A stretch of DNA of 7,811 nucleotides from Lachnospiraceae bacterium UBA3643 (lineage in GTDB: Bacteria; Bacillota; Clostridia; Lachnospirales; Lachnospiraceae), in NCBI GenBank assembly GCA_002373855.1, contig DFKO01000123.1, forward strand, positions 1 to 7,811, written 5' to 3'. The position numbers were made by a program, and so were the translations under genes. The notes below the pieces were generated by a model. The model searched no databases, was not told the origin of the DNA, and saw only the letters and a list, made by a program, of their open reading frames with translations. Each line of letters starts with the position of its first letter. Position 1 is the stretch's first letter. Of the stretch, positions 1-6,718 are shown piece by piece.

Positions 1-706
1 CGGTACGATGATGCGTACCGAGGAATTGCAGAAGATGGCAACGGAGCACGGCCTTGTATTTATCACGATCAAGGAGCTCCAGGATTACCTGCGCCGTCAT
101 GAAAATCATATGATACTGGAGGCATCGGCAAAGCTCCCGACAACCCATGGTGAGTTTAAGATAAACGGATATGTAAATGACATAAGCGGAGAACATCATG
201 TGGCACTGATCTGCGGAGAGATAGGAGACGGAGAGGATATCCTCTGCCGTGTCCATTCGGAGTGCCTCACCGGTGATGTATTCGGATCGGCCAGATGTGA
301 CTGCGGTCCCCAGCTGGCAAAGGCCATGGACATGGTACAGAAGGAAGGCAGGGGCATCATCCTGTATATGAGACAGGAGGGCAGAGGTATAGGCCTCATC
401 AATAAATTAAAGGCGTATGAACTCCAGGAAAAAGGTTTTGATACGGTGGATGCCAATATTAAGCTCGGCTTTGCACCGGACCTTAGGGAATACTGGAACG
501 GAGCCCAGATACTCCAGAACCTCGGAGTAAAATCACTAAGACTCCTCACAAACAATCCTGACAAGATATACGGACTGGAAGGATTTGATTTTAAGATAAA
601 AGAGCGTGTACCCATTGAGATAGAGCCCGGAAAGTATGATGAATTTTATCTTGAGACAAAACAGAAAAGAATGGGTCATATATTCCAGCAGATAAAACTT
701 GGATAA
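1..706 (+). CDS. ribBA: RibBA, C-terminal part (GTP cyclohydrolase II), 5'-truncated by window edge
   Basis: The GTP cyclohydrolase II half opens GTP to 2,5-diamino-6-ribosylamino-4(3H)-pyrimidinone 5'-phosphate, formate and pyrophosphate, the first step of the pyrimidine branch of riboflavin synthesis in the cytosol. Residues below count from the ATG at 8. C86, C97 and C99 form the expected zinc site (HSEC...ARCDCG). Y137, D158 and R160 align with E. coli RibA Y105, D126 and R128, all at a constant offset of 32. The frame is open to the left edge and reads G-T-M-M-R, like the end of the DHBP synthase (RibB) domain; residues 1-32 (to about the DYLRRHE stretch) match the RibB tail. So the ATG at 8 is internal to a bifunctional RibBA, and most of the RibB domain, including its catalytic residues, lies outside. 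The stop is TAA at 704-706, with ribH 53 bp downstream and no terminator between. The GTPCHII half looks intact and functional. Confidence 0.95.
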   Translation, partial: GTMMRTEELQKMATEHGLVFITIKELQDYLRRHENHMILEASAKLPTTHGEFKINGYVNDISGEHHVALICGEIGDGEDILCRVHSECLTGDVFGSARCDCGPQLAKAMDMVQKEGRGIILYMRQEGRGIGLINKLKAYELQEKGFDTVDANIKLGFAPDLREYWNGAQILQNLGVKSLRLLTNNPDKIYGLEGFDFKIKERVPIEIEPGKYDEFYLETKQKRMGHIFQQIKLG

Positions 707-759
707 TTATTAAAGACAAACCAACATAAATACAAAACATATACAAAGGAGAAAACAAA

Positions 760-1230
760 ATGAGCATTAATCTGATTGAAGGAAATGTAGTAGCAAAAAA
801 AGGGATGAAGGTCGGAATCGTGGCATCACGTTTCAACAGCTTTATCGTACAGAAACTTTTAGACGGTGCAGTTGACGGACTGGTACGTCACGGCGTTGAT
901 GACAAAAACATTTCTGTCGTATGGGTACCGGGAGCATTTGAGATACCCCTTGCTGCAAAGAAGATGGCAGAGTCTGACAAGTATGATGCAGTCATAGCAG
1001 TGGGCGCCGTGATCCGCGGATCCACAACACATTATGATTATGTATGCGCTGAGGTATCAAAGGGTATCGCAAGTGTATCACTAAGTACCGGTAAGCCTGT
1101 ACTCTTTGGCGTGATCACAACGGAAAATATCGAGCAGGCCATCGAGAGAGCCGGCTCAAAGGCAGGCAATAAGGGATATGATTGTGCACTTTCCGCTATC
1201 GAGATGGTAAATGCTCTTGAGATGATATAA
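760..1230 (+). CDS. ribH: 6,7-dimethyl-8-ribityllumazine synthase
   Basis: This enzyme condenses 3,4-dihydroxy-2-butanone 4-phosphate (from the RibB half of RibBA) with 5-amino-6-ribitylaminouracil to give lumazine, the riboflavin precursor. Family members assemble as pentamers or 60-mer capsids in the cytosol. The 156-residue length is normal. Family motifs are all present: R24-F25-N26, W55 followed by PGAFEIP (57-63), V-I-R86-G-S-T-T-H91-Y-D-Y with the proposed catalytic His at 91, GVITTEN (117-123), and the phosphate-binding R130 in IERAG. The start is set by AAAGGAG at 745-751, 8 nt before the ATG. It follows ribBA by 53 bp without a visible terminator or promoter, so it is probably the last gene of a rib operon whose upstream leader (a place where an FMN riboswitch is often found) lies outside the window. 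Confidence 0.97.
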   Translation: MSINLIEGNVVAKKGMKVGIVASRFNSFIVQKLLDGAVDGLVRHGVDDKNISVVWVPGAFEIPLAAKKMAESDKYDAVIAVGAVIRGSTTHYDYVCAEVSKGIASVSLSTGKPVLFGVITTENIEQAIERAGSKAGNKGYDCALSAIEMVNALEMI

Positions 1231-1312
1231 CAAGGATGACGAACGATCGGATGTTATGGTAATATTAGGTTTATGAAAAAAGTTCCTACATATTTAGAGG
1301 CAGGATTAACAG

Positions 1313-2401
1313 ATGAAGATTGTACTTAAAAATCTCACAAAAGTTTTTGAGGGAAGACGTAAAAAGGATCCCGATGTAACTGCTGTGAATAATTTTAACT
1401 TTGAGATACCGGATGGGAAGCTTGTGGCACTCCTTGGCCCTTCGGGCTGCGGCAAGTCCACAACATTAAATCTCATAAGCGGACTTGAGGAGCCTACAAG
1501 CGGACAGATATTTTTTGATGATGAGGATGTGACAAATGTACCCCCGGAAAACAGGGGTATCGGTCTCGTATTTCAGAATTATGCTCTTTATCCACATCTG
1601 ACAGTACTTCAGAATATCATATTCCCCCTTCAGAATCTTAAGGGCGAAGAGAGACTGTCGATGGATGAGATGAAAAGAAAGGCAAAGGATGTCGCAAAGC
1701 TCGTCCAGATAGAAGACCTTATGGACAGAAGACCCAAGGAACTCTCAGGCGGACAGCAGCAGAGAGTAGCCATCGCGAGAGCGCTGATAAAAAATCCCAG
1801 GGTACTGCTCCTCGATGAGCCCCTGTCAAATCTTGATGCAAGATTAAGGTTAAGGACAAGGGAAGAAATAAGGCGCATACAGAGGGAGACCGGCATAACG
1901 ACTGTATTTGTAACCCATGACCAGGAAGAGGCAATGAGTATAGCAGATGAGCTCATCCTGATGGAAAACGGTGTGATAAACCAGATAGGCGCACCCCAGA
2001 GTGTATACGATGAGCCGGCAAACCTCTTTGTCGCCCAGTTCCTCGGCAATCCCAAGATAAACGTACTCAGGGGATTTGTGCAGAATGAGAAACTGATCAT
2101 CCGTGATGAAGTATTTATGGAGATGAAAAATACTCCTGACAAAGACCTCTTTGTGGCTATCAGACCCGAGGGCTTTGTGATCGATGAAAACGGCACTCTT
2201 ACATGTAATGTCAGAAACATCGAGACAACAGGCCGTGATACAAGTATAGTGGCAACCCATGACGCAAGTCTTGAGGAGACCATCCGTGTCATCATCAGTT
2301 CCGATGAGGCCCGGGGCATAGAAAAGGGACCTATTAAATTTTCATATAAAGAGAACAAGATGTTTTTGTTTGAGCTTTCAGGGGAGAGGATTCTTTTATG
2401 A
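1313..2401 (+). CDS. CUT1-family ABC importer ATP-binding protein (MalK/UgpC/MsmK type)
   Basis: This is the cytosolic ATPase subunit, which would act as a dimer powering the two permeases encoded just downstream. All nucleotide-binding elements are intact in its 362 residues: Walker A GPSGCGKST at 42-50, Q-loop Q88, signature LSGGQ at 144-148, Walker B ending in D168-E169 with catalytic Glu169, D-loop around S172-D175, and H-loop His202. The region after about 240 is a shorter regulatory TOBE/OB-type domain (note IRPEGF near 283), as in MalK, UgpC and MsmK. AGAGG at 1296-1300 and AGG at 1302-1304 precede the ATG. The gene lies 82 bp after ribH and overlaps the next gene by ATGA at 2398-2401. 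Many clostridial CUT1 importers lack their own ATPase and share an MsmK, so a dedicated one at the head of the cluster is notable. Substrate cannot be read from this subunit. Confidence 0.93.
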   Translation: MKIVLKNLTKVFEGRRKKDPDVTAVNNFNFEIPDGKLVALLGPSGCGKSTTLNLISGLEEPTSGQIFFDDEDVTNVPPENRGIGLVFQNYALYPHLTVLQNIIFPLQNLKGEERLSMDEMKRKAKDVAKLVQIEDLMDRRPKELSGGQQQRVAIARALIKNPRVLLLDEPLSNLDARLRLRTREEIRRIQRETGITTVFVTHDQEEAMSIADELILMENGVINQIGAPQSVYDEPANLFVAQFLGNPKINVLRGFVQNEKLIIRDEVFMEMKNTPDKDLFVAIRPEGFVIDENGTLTCNVRNIETTGRDTSIVATHDASLEETIRVIISSDEARGIEKGPIKFSYKENKMFLFELSGERILL

Positions 2402-3300
2402 AGAAACGTATAAAGGCCGCAGATGTGAGAGGATGGCTGTTCCTTTTGCCGTCACTTCTCTTTCTGGCTGCGTTTTTCATTTATCCCATGGTTGACGTAC
2501 TCGTCTATTCGTTTGAGGAACAGTTTAACTTTGCTTCACAGACATATACCGGCGTGGGATTTTACAATTTTAATTATGTGCTTCACGATCCGTATTTTGT
2601 CCAGGCATTAAAAAATACGTTTATCCTGGTTATCATCACTGTGCCTGTATCCACATGCATAGCCATACTGATAGCCAGATGCATATCGTCCATAAAAAAG
2701 CTGAGGGAATTTTACCAGACCATTTATTTCCTGCCTTATGTGACAAACACACTGGCACTTGGTCTCGTATTTATGATCCTGTTTAAAAAGACCGCATATT
2801 CGGACGGTATGATAAATCTGCTGATAAACGCATTCGGAGGTCAGAGTGTCGATTTCATAGACGGACCTTACTGGGCTAAAATCCTCGTGATGAGTATATA
2901 TACGATATGGGTAGTACTTCCGTTCAAGATACTGATACTGACCAGTGCCATGGCGTCAGTTAACGAGGATTACTATAAGGCGGCAAAGATAGACGGTACA
3001 TCATCGGCCAGGATATTCTTTAAGATAACACTGCCCATGATCTCGCCTATGATCTTTTATCTTGTCATCACAGGATTTATCGGAGCGTTCAAGGCGTACA
3101 GTGATGAGGTTGCACTGTTTGGTACTGACCTTAACGGTGCAGGCATGAATACACTGGTAGGATACATATACGACATGCTCTACGGTGACAGCGGAGGATA
3201 TCCTTCGTACGCTTCCGCAGCTGCACTTATACTCTTTACCATTATATTTACTATCACCTGCATTAACTTAACAGTCAGCAGTAAAAAGGCTGTTTACTAA
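2398..3300 (+). CDS. CUT1-family ABC importer permease, MalF/UgpA-like
   Basis: This is one of two integral membrane subunits forming the importer's translocation pore. In 300 residues, six hydrophobic segments are visible at roughly 13-36, 73-95, 104-129, 161-184, 215-236 and 272-293. The cytoplasmic EAA loop, which docks onto the ATPase, is at about 190-213: E-D-Y-Y-K-A-A-K-I-D-G, then I-T-L-P after the usual spacing. The N-terminal pattern, a short basic tail followed by a W-L-F-L-L-P-S-type helix, is typical of the UgpA/LacF/MsmF group; there is no long periplasmic P2 loop of the E. coli MalF kind. The start overlaps the ATPase stop (ATGA, 2398-2401), and a purine-rich GGGGAGAGGA sits at 2381-2390, so translation is probably coupled. 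The partner permease follows 18 bp after the stop. Confidence 0.93.
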   Translation: MKKRIKAADVRGWLFLLPSLLFLAAFFIYPMVDVLVYSFEEQFNFASQTYTGVGFYNFNYVLHDPYFVQALKNTFILVIITVPVSTCIAILIARCISSIKKLREFYQTIYFLPYVTNTLALGLVFMILFKKTAYSDGMINLLINAFGGQSVDFIDGPYWAKILVMSIYTIWVVLPFKILILTSAMASVNEDYYKAAKIDGTSSARIFFKITLPMISPMIFYLVITGFIGAFKAYSDEVALFGTDLNGAGMNTLVGYIYDMLYGDSGGYPSYASAAALILFTIIFTITCINLTVSSKKAVY

Positions 3301-3318
3301 AATCTCCGGGTACTTGAT

Positions 3319-4158
3319 ATGGGTAAAAATAAAATTGGAATCAAAAAAATATTAATATATCTGATACTGTCGATAGGCGCGGTTATAGTACTCTTTCCGT
3401 TTTACTGGATGATACTGACATCAGTCAAGGATTACGGCCAGTACAATGCAGAGTACATACCTAAGCTGTTTACGGCTCATCCGACTCTACAAAACTATGT
3501 GGATGCGTTTACCACAGTGAGCCTTGGCAGATACTGTGTAAATACTTTTGTATTTACCGCTATCACGACTATCCTCATGATTGTCGTGACAACTCCTGCG
3601 GCATTTGCTTTTTCGAGGATGAAATTTAAGGGCAGGAACCTGGTATTTGGTCTGTATCTCTCACTGATGATGATACCAAACGAGCTGGTAGTCATCACAA
3701 ACTATGTGACGATCACAAATATGGGCATGAGAAATACATTTTCCGGACTCATACTGCCGTCTGTCACATCGGTTTTTTATATTTATCTCCTTAAGGAAAA
3801 TTTTGAGACCGTGCCGGAGAATCTCTACCGGGCAGCCAAGGTAGACGGTACATCCGATTTCAAATATCTGACAAGAGTATTGGTGCCTATATGTCGTCCA
3901 ACGGTTGTGACTATCATAATCCTCAAGATAATAGAGTGCTGGAACCTCTATGTATGGCCGAGACTTATCACAGACGACTCCAAATATTTCCTGGTATCAA
4001 ACGGTATCCAGGAAATCAGGGAAAACGGATTCGGCCGTGAAAATATACCTGCCATGATGGCTGCTGTTGCAGCAATCTCCGTACCGCTCCTACTGCTCTT
4101 CCTGTATTTCAGAAAGATGATAATGGAGGGTGTCATAAGAGGAGGCACAAAAGGATGA
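3319..4158 (+). CDS. CUT1-family ABC importer permease, MalG/UgpE-like
   Basis: This is the second membrane subunit of the importer. In 279 residues, hydrophobic segments lie at about 11-34, 72-97, 107-129, 140-158, 192-211 and 243-264. The EAA loop is at 167-190 (E-N-L-Y-R-A-A-K-V-D-G, then V-L-V-P), and the protein ends in a short basic tail with the G-V-I-R-G-G-T-K-G form usual for MalG/UgpE homologues. L-F-P-F-Y-W in the first helix and the F-A-F-S-R-M turn near 96-101 are also family features. The start is supported by the family N-terminus, not by a ribosome binding site: the 18 bp between the two permeases contain no AGGAGG-like sequence, so translation probably depends on ribosomes finishing the preceding gene. 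Its end overlaps the solute-binding protein gene by ATGA at 4155-4158. Confidence 0.92.
   Translation: MGKNKIGIKKILIYLILSIGAVIVLFPFYWMILTSVKDYGQYNAEYIPKLFTAHPTLQNYVDAFTTVSLGRYCVNTFVFTAITTILMIVVTTPAAFAFSRMKFKGRNLVFGLYLSLMMIPNELVVITNYVTITNMGMRNTFSGLILPSVTSVFYIYLLKENFETVPENLYRAAKVDGTSDFKYLTRVLVPICRPTVVTIIILKIIECWNLYVWPRLITDDSKYFLVSNGIQEIRENGFGRENIPAMMAAVAAISVPLLLLFLYFRKMIMEGVIRGGTKG
4140..4145 (+). promoter_or_regulatory. Perfect Shine-Dalgarno AGGAGG for the solute-binding protein
   Basis: AGGAGG (extended to AGAGGAGG from 4138) lies inside the last codons of the upstream permease gene, 9 nt before the ATG at 4155. It fixes the start of the solute-binding protein. Together with the ATGA overlap it would allow that protein to be made at a higher rate than the permeases, as receptors usually are. 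The contrast with the missing Shine-Dalgarno at 3301-3318 is visible directly. Confidence 0.8.
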
Positions 4159-5744
4159 GAAGAAAAGGAACGATTCTTTTATATATTGTCCTGGCTGTAA
4201 TGATGCTCACCGGATGCCACGGCAGAAAAGCCGGAGAAGATTTTGTCATGCCTGATTCGTTTGATGAATCAAAGCATATCGAGATTACCTTTTGGGCTAA
4301 AAATGATACAAATAAATCTCAGACCCAGATTTATCAGGATGCTATAAACGGATTTGAGAAGCTGTATCCCAATGTCCATGTAAATATCAGACTGTACACG
4401 GATTACGGCAAAATCTATAATGACGTGATCACAAATATATCAACAGGTACGACGCCCAATGTATGTATCACATATCCGGATCATATCGCTACATATATTA
4501 CAGGCAACAATACGGTAGTGCCTCTTGATGAGATACTTGATGATCCGGAGTACGGACTCGGAGGCAGTGAGGTAAAGTTTGACTCTCCTTCAAAGGATGA
4601 GATTGTGCCTAAGTTTCTCGAGGAGTGCAAAATCGGTGATTCATATTATGCAGTGCCTTACATGCGTTCTTCGGAGGCTTGCTATATAAACAAGACATAC
4701 GTGGAAAAACTCGGATATGAAGTACCTGATGTACTCACATGGGACTTTGTATATGAAGTATCAAAAGCTGCTCTTGAAAAAGACGATGACGGCAACTTCA
4801 TTGTAAACGGTCAGAAGGTAATGATACCGTTTATATATAAATCAACGGATAATATGATGATACAGATGATAAAGCAGGCCGGCGGTGAATATTCCGACGA
4901 TAACGGCAATATACTTCTGTTTAACGATAAAACCAAGGAACTGCTCTTTACAATAAGTGATATCGTTAAAGATGGAGGCTTTTCTACATTTAAGATATCC
5001 GGATATCCGGCAAACTTTTTAAATGCAGGTCAGTGTATATTTGCAATCGACTCTACGGCCGGAGCTACATGGATGGGATCGGATGCTCCCCTTGCAGACA
5101 TTGATGAGGATGCATTTGTGGAGTTTGAGACTGCCGTAAGGCCTGTACCCCAGTTTGATACGCAGGATCCAAAAATGATTTCTCAGGGACCGTCGATCTG
5201 TATCTTTAATAAACCTGACAGCCAGGAGGTACTGGCATCATGGCTCTTTGCTGAGTATCTGCTCACAAATGAGATACAGACAGCATATGCCATGACGGAA
5301 GGATATATACCGGTCACAACAAAGGCCCAGGAAACATCAACATATATTGACTATCTCTCAAAAGAGGGCATGGACAACAAGATGTACTACAGCGTAAAGA
5401 TACAGGCATCAAAACTCATACTTGATAATGTCAATAATACTTTTGTCACACCTGTATTTAACGGATCCACATCGTTAAGAGATGCAGCGGGAGCCCTTGT
5501 GGAAAATGTCACCAAATCGACCAGAAGAGGCGAGACGATTGATCAGGCATACATGGATAAGCTCTACAGCGATATCATCAGCCTCTACAGACTGGACAGC
5601 CTGGGCGAGACATCAGTGAGACAGGAGTTTGGAAAGATGCCTGTGGCATCAAAGCTGCTCATCGCAGGACTCTGCCTTGTATGGGGCGCGCTGATCTCGG
5701 GCTTTACACATGTAATGATGAAAAAGAGCAGGGACGAAAAATAG
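4155..5744 (+). CDS. Extracellular solute-binding lipoprotein (family 1) with C-terminal transmembrane helix
   Basis: This is the likely receptor of the importer, capturing a carbohydrate-type ligand outside the membrane. The N-terminus has basic residues (R2, R3, K4), a hydrophobic core at 6-17 and the lipobox L18-T19-G20-C21, so Cys21 would be lipidated. The body follows the family 1 pattern: I-T-F-W-A near 44-48, G-T-T-P-N at 98-102 followed by a short hydrophobic strand, Y-A-V-P-Y at 165-169, and the late E-G-Y-I-P-V element at 382-387. At 529 residues it is about 100 longer than a usual member (roughly 420-450). The extra length sits after that element and ends in a hydrophobic stretch at about 501-522 followed by K-K-S-R-D-E-K. 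That resembles a transmembrane helix with a cytosolic tail, giving two membrane anchors. Substrate is unknown: CUT1 relatives bind oligosaccharides, glycerol phosphates and similar ligands. Confidence 0.9.
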   Translation: MRRKGTILLYIVLAVMMLTGCHGRKAGEDFVMPDSFDESKHIEITFWAKNDTNKSQTQIYQDAINGFEKLYPNVHVNIRLYTDYGKIYNDVITNISTGTTPNVCITYPDHIATYITGNNTVVPLDEILDDPEYGLGGSEVKFDSPSKDEIVPKFLEECKIGDSYYAVPYMRSSEACYINKTYVEKLGYEVPDVLTWDFVYEVSKAALEKDDDGNFIVNGQKVMIPFIYKSTDNMMIQMIKQAGGEYSDDNGNILLFNDKTKELLFTISDIVKDGGFSTFKISGYPANFLNAGQCIFAIDSTAGATWMGSDAPLADIDEDAFVEFETAVRPVPQFDTQDPKMISQGPSICIFNKPDSQEVLASWLFAEYLLTNEIQTAYAMTEGYIPVTTKAQETSTYIDYLSKEGMDNKMYYSVKIQASKLILDNVNNTFVTPVFNGSTSLRDAAGALVENVTKSTRRGETIDQAYMDKLYSDIISLYRLDSLGETSVRQEFGKMPVASKLLIAGLCLVWGALISGFTHVMMKKSRDEK

Positions 5745-5783
5745 TCATATTCCGATATGGCAATAATGATATAGAATATGACT
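5743..5783. repeat. Perfect 10-bp inverted repeat at the end of the ABC operon
   Basis: AGTCATATTC at 5743-5752 and its exact reverse complement GAATATGACT at 5774-5783 flank a 21-bp spacer. The left arm begins within the TAG stop codon of the solute-binding protein gene. The stem is AT-rich and is not followed by a T-run, so it does not look like an intrinsic terminator. It could form an RNA hairpin protecting the 3' end of the importer mRNA, or be a DNA site 35-75 bp upstream of the -35 box of the next gene. The arm centres are 31 bp apart, about three helical turns. The role is inferred only. Confidence 0.5.
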
Positions 5784-5817
5784 GATTTATAAAAAATATC
5801 GTCATTTTTGTTTATTG

Positions 5818-5846
5818 TTAACATATTGTATTTCAATTACTATAAT
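5818..5846 (+). promoter_or_regulatory. Vegetative (sigma-A type) promoter for the lipoprotein-cvfB unit
   Basis: The -35 box TTAACA (5818-5823, five of six consensus bases) and the -10 box TATAAT (5841-5846, perfect) are separated by exactly 17 bp. Counting from the -10 box, +1 falls at about A5853, giving a leader of about 49 nt to the ATG at 5902. The -10 box overlaps the left arm of the terminator hairpin at 5842-5872. This is the best promoter-like sequence I found in the window. Confidence 0.75.
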
Positions 5847-5878
5847 AGCCGTATATAAAAAACGGCTATTATTTTTTT
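5842..5878 (+). terminator. Rho-independent terminator of the ABC importer operon
   Basis: An 11-bp perfect stem pairs 5842-5852 (ATAATAGCCGT) with 5862-5872 (ACGGCTATTAT). The loop is 9 nt, A-rich, at 5853-5861. The stem runs directly into a T-run at 5872-5878. Reading rightward it would end transcripts coming from the importer genes. It stops only 11 bp before the ribosome binding site of the next gene. The promoter at 5818-5846 is predicted to start RNA at about 5853, that is after the whole left arm, so RNA from that promoter could not form this hairpin. Confidence 0.85.
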
Positions 5879-5889
5879 GGCTTTATAAC

Positions 5890-5896
5890 GGAGGAG
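5890..5896 (+). promoter_or_regulatory. Ribosome binding site GGAGGAG deciding the lipoprotein start
   Basis: GGAGGAG lies 5 nt before the ATG at 5902. It shows that translation starts there and not at the earlier in-frame ATG at 5815, which lies upstream of the predicted transcription start and would put a terminator hairpin inside the coding sequence. Confidence 0.88.
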
Positions 5897-5901
5897 AAAT
5901 C

Positions 5902-6684
5902 ATGAAAAAGAAGTTAGCATTCGCATTAATGCTCAGCGTGGCTCTTGCAATGACAGCATGTGGACAGAACGAGACAGCAGAGGCAGAGAATAATACTGAG
6001 GCAGAGACAGTACTCAACCAGGCTGATACAGAAAAGTCAGAAGGCGTAATGACATATGAAGAGTATATGGCAGCAGACCTTGAGACAGAGGTAACTGTAG
6101 AGACTTATGTACAGGCTAAACAGGGCTGGTGGGAAAATGACGGAGTAGGCATGGCTACATTCTATACACAGGATGCAGACGGAGCTTATTTCCTTTACAA
6201 TATGCCCTGCTCCCAGGAAGAGTATGACAAGCTTGTGATCGGTACAAAGATCAAGGTCACAGGATACAAGTCAGAGTGGGAAGGCGAAGTTGAGATCATC
6301 GATTCAACATTTGAGATCGAGGAAGGCGGATTTGAGGCATCAGCAGTTGATGTAACAGACAAGCTCGGTACAGATGATATCATCAATTACCAAAACCAGC
6401 TCGTATCATTTAAGGATATGACAGTTGAGGCTGCCAATGATGACGGTGATGCATTTATGTACAACTGGGACGGATCAGGTTCAGACGGTGATGACCTATA
6501 CTTTAACGTATCCGTAAACGGCGAGACATATACATTTACTGTTGAGTCATACCTTACAGGTGCAGGCTCAGATGTATACGAGGCAGTAAAGGCTCTTAAC
6601 GTAGGCGATACAGTGGACCTCACAGGATTCCTCTACTGGTATCAGGGAGTTAACCCTCATATCACATCAGTAACAGTTAAGTAA
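5902..6684 (+). CDS. Acidic lipoprotein with two OB-fold-like domains, function unknown
   Basis: This is a 260-residue surface lipoprotein. The signal has K2-K3-K4, a hydrophobic core at 5-16 and a lipobox ending M17-T18-A19-C20, then an E/N/T-rich linker to about 48. Two similar beta-rich modules follow, about 49-133 and 150-260. Each opens with a V-T-V-E or M-T-V-E strand and closes with a G-T-K-I-K-V-T-G-Y or G-D-T-V-D-L-T-G-F strand, a layout typical of OB folds. By my count the protein has no arginine at all, and after Cys20 about 49 Asp/Glu against 10 Lys. An Asp/Gly/Ser-rich loop at 161-178 might bind a metal ion. All eight Ile codons are ATC, unlike the ATA-rich importer genes, which suggests high expression. 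The start is fixed by the Shine-Dalgarno at 5890-5896. It is driven by its own promoter and followed 34 bp later by the cvfB-like gene. I recognise similar Lachnospiraceae hypothetical lipoproteins but no established function. Confidence 0.85.
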   Translation: MKKKLAFALMLSVALAMTACGQNETAEAENNTEAETVLNQADTEKSEGVMTYEEYMAADLETEVTVETYVQAKQGWWENDGVGMATFYTQDADGAYFLYNMPCSQEEYDKLVIGTKIKVTGYKSEWEGEVEIIDSTFEIEEGGFEASAVDVTDKLGTDDIINYQNQLVSFKDMTVEAANDDGDAFMYNWDGSGSDGDDLYFNVSVNGETYTFTVESYLTGAGSDVYEAVKALNVGDTVDLTGFLYWYQGVNPHITSVTVK

Positions 6685-6718
6685 TCAAACGATATATACA
6701 GACAGGACGGACAGACAC

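Noticed and set aside
161..178. Numbering only: a canonical EF-hand or dockerin repeat in the acidic lipoprotein loop (protein residues 161-178, DNA about 6382-6435)
   Set aside because: The Asp/Gly/Ser loop resembles a calcium loop, but the spacing of ligand residues does not fit the EF-hand or dockerin pattern; it is kept only as a possible metal site.
8..706. A free-standing GTP cyclohydrolase II (ribA) starting at 8
   Set aside because: The frame is open to the window edge, no ribosome binding site can be seen, and the first residues match the end of a DHBP synthase domain, so it is the tail of RibBA.
707..759. Terminator or promoter between ribBA and ribH
   Set aside because: The spacer is A-rich with no stem-loop and no paired -35/-10 boxes; only the ribH Shine-Dalgarno is present.
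1236..1265. Candidate promoter ATGACG-N18-TAATAT before the ATPase gene
   Set aside because: Both boxes match only four of six consensus bases with non-ideal spacing, which is expected by chance in AT-rich DNA.
1630..2358. Long minus-strand open frame opposite the ATPase gene
   Set aside because: It is antisense to a complete, motif-rich coding sequence, its translation is serine/phenylalanine-rich without a recognisable domain, and it has no regulatory signals. Other antisense frames at 196-615, 1850-2260 and 7093-7488 were dismissed for the same reasons.
1313..5744. The importer as a riboflavin uptake system because it follows rib genes
   Set aside because: The subunits are CUT1 carbohydrate-type; known bacterial riboflavin importers of Firmicutes (RibU/ECF type) look different, and adjacency alone is weak evidence.
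5815..5901. A 29-residue N-terminal extension of the lipoprotein from the ATG at 5815
   Set aside because: It overlaps the promoter and terminator, would hide the lipoprotein signal, and lacks a ribosome binding site, whereas GGAGGAG precedes 5902.
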